Assembly (NCBI GenBank): GCA_947624075.1
Contig: CANQIM010000042.1
Coordinates: 1-8,889, forward strand
Direction of reading: 5' to 3'
Length of the DNA stretch: 8,889 nucleotides
Origin: an uncultured Bacilli bacterium
GTDB lineage: Bacteria > Bacillota_I > Bacilli_A > RF39 > UBA660
The translations under genes were made by a program, and so were the position numbers. The first letter of the stretch is position 1, and each line of letters starts with the position of its first letter. A model generated the notes under the pieces. The model ran no database searches. It saw nothing but the letters and a program-made list of their open reading frames with translations, and was not told the DNA's origin. Positions 6,013-8,889 of this stretch are shown in pieces.

Positions 6013-8187
6013 CTACTTAAATTTATCTATTAATTTTTCAATTTCTTTTTCATCTTCATTTTCAAAATCTATTCTTACGTTAGCATACTTCTTTATTGTT
6101 TCTAAATTATTTAATTCTTTTCTTTCATAATTCAAAATATGAGTATTTACACCATCAAAGTAAACTGGAAATTCTAAATTATTACTATTTATTAAAGTAT
6201 ATTGATAATCATTTTCTTTTATGTTTAAAATATTTCCCTTTATTAACATATTTTCATACCTTCCATAGCCAATTACTTCAATACTTGGATATTTTTTAAA
6301 GTACTTAATATAAGTATTTATAAAATTAATAATTTCTTGATCAGTTAACTCTACTGATAGGCAAACTACCTCTAAACCCATCTTATATAAATAATAAGCT
6401 GTGTAAATATTAGAAACATTTAGTCCATAATCTCCTATTAAAAAATCATAGTCTTGAAAATTAAAATAATCACTTACCAAATTTTTCTTCTTTAAATTTT
6501 CTGCTATTACAAATCTATTTCGTGGTACTTTATAATACACATTTTGATAAACTTTATATTCATTATAAAGCATTTCATCATCGATATAAATTCTTTTATA
6601 ATTTTTTTTATCGCAATAATCTATTTGATTAGAATTTTTACAAGTACAAGTAAGACCTTTATCAAGTGTTTGTTCAATATTATCAAGAGTAATATTATTT
6701 ATAATTACTTCTTTTTTAGCATTTTGTCTTACTTCTAATAATCTATTAATGGCCGTTCTTCTAACTTCGTTTATTTCTTTAATATTTAAAAAGACATTAT
6801 CTCCCATTTCTATAACTGTTGCAGTACTTACAAACGGTTTATCTCCTAACTTTTCAAGTTGCTCTCTAATACGTGCTTCATCTAAAGGAGCATTCATCGC
6901 AACATCAACTATTCCACTGGTAGCTTTTACAGTATTGACGCCATCATTTACTTCTAATGAGAAAAATTCTCCTGCTTTCACAACAGCTCGCATGGTAATT
7001 GATACTTTTCTAACAGGTAATTTTTTTAATTCTTGCATTAATTTGTAATCAAGTGTTTTAAAAACACGGTCATTTGTCTCTAATCCAATTTTATTGTCAA
7101 CATAACAAACATCAGTTGCACTATTTGTAAGTTTTAAATCTTCTCCATATAAATAATTAACTATTAAGCCTTTACCACTTTCTAAAAATCTTATTCCATC
7201 TTGTTGATTTAAAACTCTATCTAATTTTATTTTAACTTTATCTTTTGTAACTTCTAATACTCTACCTATTTCTAAACCGATATGATTAGGTGTATCAATA
7301 TTCATAATATCTTCATCACTAGCATCAAAAAGTCTACCTACTGTAAAGCCTCTATTATAAAGTGTCTTTAATTTATCAGTTGCTTCATCTAGATTAGCTA
7401 CACTACCATAATTATCTATTAAATTGCGATAATATCTTGTAACAAAGCCCACATATTCTGGACTTTTCATTCTGCCTTCTATTTTAAAACTTAAAATATC
7501 ACTATCTAATAGTTCTCTAAAACGTGGTGCCGTATTTAATTCTTTAGTACTTAATAAATACTTATCCTTAGCCAGAGTTCTATCTCCTCGTTTAAGAGTA
7601 TATTTCATTCGACAAGAACCAGCACATTCTCCTCGATTACCACTTCTATCACCTAACATACTACTCATTAGACAGCAACCTGAATAAGAAACACATAACG
7701 CTCCATGAACAAATACTTCTTTTTCGATAGGTACTTTTATTTCAGAAATTTCTTTTAATGATAATTCTCTTGAAAAAACTACTCTTTTACAACCTAATTT
7801 ATAAAACAATTCAGCTGTTTCCTTAGCTGATGTATTTGCTTGTGTTGAAGCATGAATATCCAAATTAGGATATCTTTCCCGTAGTAAGCAAATCATTCCA
7901 AAGTCTTGTACAAGTACTGCATCTACTCCCCATTTATGAAGGAACTCTACTTGTCCTAAAAACATAGGTACTTCGCTATCTTTTACTAAGGTGTTCATTG
8001 TTACATAAATTTTAACTCCATATAAATGGCAAAATTTTATAGCTTCAATTACTTCTTCATTAGTAAAGTTTTCTGCAAACTTTCTAGCACCAAAATCTTT
8101 ACATGCTAAATAAACAGCATCTGCCCCATTCATTACTGCCTGTTTTAAACTTTCCATATCTCCTGCTGGAGAAAGTAATTCATGCAT
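6013..8187 (-). CDS. Long U32-family protein (RlhA/TrhP type, RNA 5-hydroxylation)
   Basis: The N-terminal U32 domain (~1-290) begins MHELLSPAGD and carries the family signature around VHGALC...SGCC, then RSGNRGECAGSCR: Cys165, Cys171 or 172, Cys188 and Cys192, the likely iron-sulfur ligands. FKIEGRMKSPEYV follows near 234. U32 proteins are annotated as peptidases, but RlhA and TrhP are needed for prephenate-dependent 5-hydroxylation of 23S rRNA C2501 and of wobble U34 in tRNA. Residues ~300-490 form a beta-rich region of the DUF3656 type seen in RlhA. Residues ~500-724 look like a second U32-like half (GDYGLNVSN, VIGYGRYENMLIKGN, EFPVYFDGV), but its cysteine positions are lost; a trio at Cys514, Cys516 and Cys525 precedes it. 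Which RNA is modified cannot be decided here. ATG 8187 is chosen because AGGTG lies just upstream; an adjacent ATG (8190) and a GTG (8196) are alternatives. It is the first gene of the likely operon with the thioredoxin-like gene and trmL. The stop is TAG. Confidence 0.88.
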   Translation of the reverse strand: MHELLSPAGDMESLKQAVMNGADAVYLACKDFGARKFAENFTNEEVIEAIKFCHLYGVKIYVTMNTLVKDSEVPMFLGQVEFLHKWGVDAVLVQDFGMICLLRERYPNLDIHASTQANTSAKETAELFYKLGCKRVVFSRELSLKEISEIKVPIEKEVFVHGALCVSYSGCCLMSSMLGDRSGNRGECAGSCRMKYTLKRGDRTLAKDKYLLSTKELNTAPRFRELLDSDILSFKIEGRMKSPEYVGFVTRYYRNLIDNYGSVANLDEATDKLKTLYNRGFTVGRLFDASDEDIMNIDTPNHIGLEIGRVLEVTKDKVKIKLDRVLNQQDGIRFLESGKGLIVNYLYGEDLKLTNSATDVCYVDNKIGLETNDRVFKTLDYKLMQELKKLPVRKVSITMRAVVKAGEFFSLEVNDGVNTVKATSGIVDVAMNAPLDEARIREQLEKLGDKPFVSTATVIEMGDNVFLNIKEINEVRRTAINRLLEVRQNAKKEVIINNITLDNIEQTLDKGLTCTCKNSNQIDYCDKKNYKRIYIDDEMLYNEYKVYQNVYYKVPRNRFVIAENLKKKNLVSDYFNFQDYDFLIGDYGLNVSNIYTAYYLYKMGLEVVCLSVELTDQEIINFINTYIKYFKKYPSIEVIGYGRYENMLIKGNILNIKENDYQYTLINSNNLEFPVYFDGVNTHILNYERKELNNLETIKKYANVRIDFENEDEKEIEKLIDKFK

Positions 8188-8212
8188 CATTATCACCTAT
8201 TTTCTATATAAA

Positions 8213-8241
8213 ATTATACCTTTACTACTATATTTTTTCAA
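8213..8241 (-). promoter_or_regulatory. Sigma-A promoter for the U32-Trx-trmL operon
   Basis: On the minus strand, TTGAAA (8241-8236), a 17-bp spacer and a perfect TATAAT (8218-8213). The predicted start is near 8206, leaving a leader of about 19 nt with AGGTG just ahead of the ATG at 8187. Confidence 0.8.
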
Positions 8242-8258
8242 GGTCAAAAAAACTTGCT

Positions 8259-8277
8259 TTTTAGAAAATTTCTAAAA
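8259..8277. promoter_or_regulatory. Perfect 9-bp-arm palindrome upstream of the U32 operon promoter
   Basis: TTTTAGAAA and TTTCTAAAA flank a single central A. It lies about 18 bp upstream of the -35 box, where an activator or repressor might bind. The A-T composition makes a chance palindrome more likely than usual, and no T-tract follows that would make it a terminator. Confidence 0.35.
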
Positions 8278-8322
8278 TACCAAACAGCAAATTTCCCAAA
8301 AAATTAATCATCTCTAATCAAG

Positions 8323-8348
8323 AAAAAAAAGACTTATCTTCAAGCCTT
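8323..8348 (-). terminator. Intrinsic terminator of aspS
   Basis: On the minus strand a 7-bp stem, AAGGCTT with AAGTCTT (one G-U pair), encloses a 6-nt loop and runs into eight T residues ending at 8323. The stem starts inside the aspS stop codon (8347-8349). This separates aspS from the U32 operon. Confidence 0.8.
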
Positions 8349-8889
8349 ATCTTATTTTAATATGGTCTTCTCTTAACTGCATTTCATCAACTTCACTAGG
8401 AGAATTCATTAGTAAATCGCATCCTCCAGCTGTCATTGGAAAAGCAATAGTCTCTCTAATAGAATCTTCATCTAATAAAAGCATAATCATTCGATCAATT
8501 CCTAGAGCCATTCCAGCATGAGGTGGTGCTCCATACTTAAACGCTTCATACAAAGCTTTAAATCTTCTTTGTAATTCTTCTTCCTTATAACCAGCTATTT
8601 CAAAGACTTTTTTCATAATGTCCAAATCATGATTACGTACAGCACCACTTGCCATTTCTACTCCATTACATACAAAGTCATATTGATAAGCTAATATATC
8701 AACTTCAGCTTTATTATTTAAACTATCCATTCCACCTTGTGGCATACTAAAGGGATTATGCATAAAGACATATCTTTCCTCTTCTTCACTCCACTCAAAC
8801 ATTGGAAAGTCCTTAACAATACAAAAAGCATATTCATCTTTATCAATTAAATCAAGCTTACGACCTAATTCATCTCTAATTAAAGAAGC
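8347..8889 (-). CDS. aspS: Aspartyl-tRNA synthetase, C-terminal part (5' end beyond the window)
   Basis: The last 180 codons are present, in frame to the right edge. The product charges tRNA-Asp with aspartate using ATP. The visible part belongs to the class II catalytic domain: DFPMFEW followed by an HNPFSMP segment, then the conserved stretch NGVEMASGAVRNHD, and class II motif 3 as GMALGIDRMIMLLL (the G-x-x-x-G-x-D-R pattern that contacts ATP). The C-terminal end NSPSEVDEMQLREDHIKI is typical of bacterial AspRS. An internal ATG at 8802 is not a start: coding with AspRS similarity (IRDELGRKLDLIDKDEYAF) continues upstream of it to the edge. The gene ends at a strong terminator, so it is the last gene of its transcript. 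Confidence 0.95.
   Translation of the reverse strand, partial: ASLIRDELGRKLDLIDKDEYAFCIVKDFPMFEWSEEEERYVFMHNPFSMPQGGMDSLNNKAEVDILAYQYDFVCNGVEMASGAVRNHDLDIMKKVFEIAGYKEEELQRRFKALYEAFKYGAPPHAGMALGIDRMIMLLLDEDSIRETIAFPMTAGGCDLLMNSPSEVDEMQLREDHIKIR

Noticed and set aside
6096..7048. Three plus-strand ORFs (6096-6299, 6544-6738, 6749-7048)
   Set aside because: They lie wholly inside the U32 gene in antisense, have low-complexity hydrophobic translations typical of reversed A-rich codons, and lack ribosome sites or domain motifs.
8213..8250. TTGACC as the -35 of the U32 operon promoter
   Set aside because: Its spacing to TATAAT would be 23 bp; TTGAAA six bases further downstream gives the optimal 17 bp.
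8802..8889. Treating the aspS fragment as starting at the ATG at 8802
   Set aside because: The 29 codons upstream are open and clearly AspRS-like, so the gene continues past the window edge.
1..8889. CRISPR arrays, tRNA or rRNA genes, insertion sequences, or an alternative genetic code
   Set aside because: No repeat-spacer pattern, cloverleaf, transposase or terminal inverted repeat was seen. All genes are open under the standard code with Trp as TGG, so no in-frame TGA needs explaining.

Overview
This is an AT-rich (roughly 25-30% GC by eye), gene-dense stretch in which every credible gene lies on the minus strand. All ORFs read through with the standard code: Trp is TGG and the visible stops are TAA or TAG. 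Protein similarity recalled from memory, the low GC and an apparent sporulation sigma factor at the left edge suggest a low-GC Firmicute (Bacilli or Clostridia-like), possibly an uncultured gut lineage. That taxonomic guess is inference.

Layout in transcription order, right to left. The window opens inside aspS (aspartyl-tRNA synthetase, C-terminal 180 residues), which ends at a clear intrinsic terminator. After a 150-bp gap with a near-consensus promoter comes a likely operon of three genes: a long U32-family protein of the RlhA/TrhP RNA-hydroxylation type, a membrane-anchored thioredoxin-like protein without a CxxC motif, and TrmL, the wobble-position tRNA 2'-O-methyltransferase. The last two overlap by 8 bp. 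A separate promoter then drives a very large gene (about 1162 aa, TTG start). I read its product as four and a half degenerate ~170-aa helical repeats resembling the Clp/Hsp100 N-domain, followed by a TelA-like C-terminal region. It ends at an intrinsic terminator. Next, behind a perfect sigma-A consensus promoter, is an apparent fusion of an ASCH (PUA-like) domain to an APH(3')-type kinase. At the left edge are the first 14 codons of what looks like sigG, the forespore sigma factor.

Functional picture. The U32-TrmL operon, with aspS upstream, has a translation and tRNA theme: TrmL, and probably the U32 protein, act on RNA nucleotides that affect decoding. The large repeat protein and the ASCH-kinase each have their own promoter and are not obviously linked to that operon.

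The least explained features are the Clp_N-like repeat protein, the ASCH-APH fusion, and a repeated regulatory layout. In front of both the sigG-like gene and the repeat-protein gene, a terminator-like hairpin contains the Shine-Dalgarno sequence, and its T-tract runs into the start codon. A close sequence relative of the sigG-leader hairpin also sits on the other side of the ASCH-kinase gene, so that gene is bracketed by two similar hairpins.
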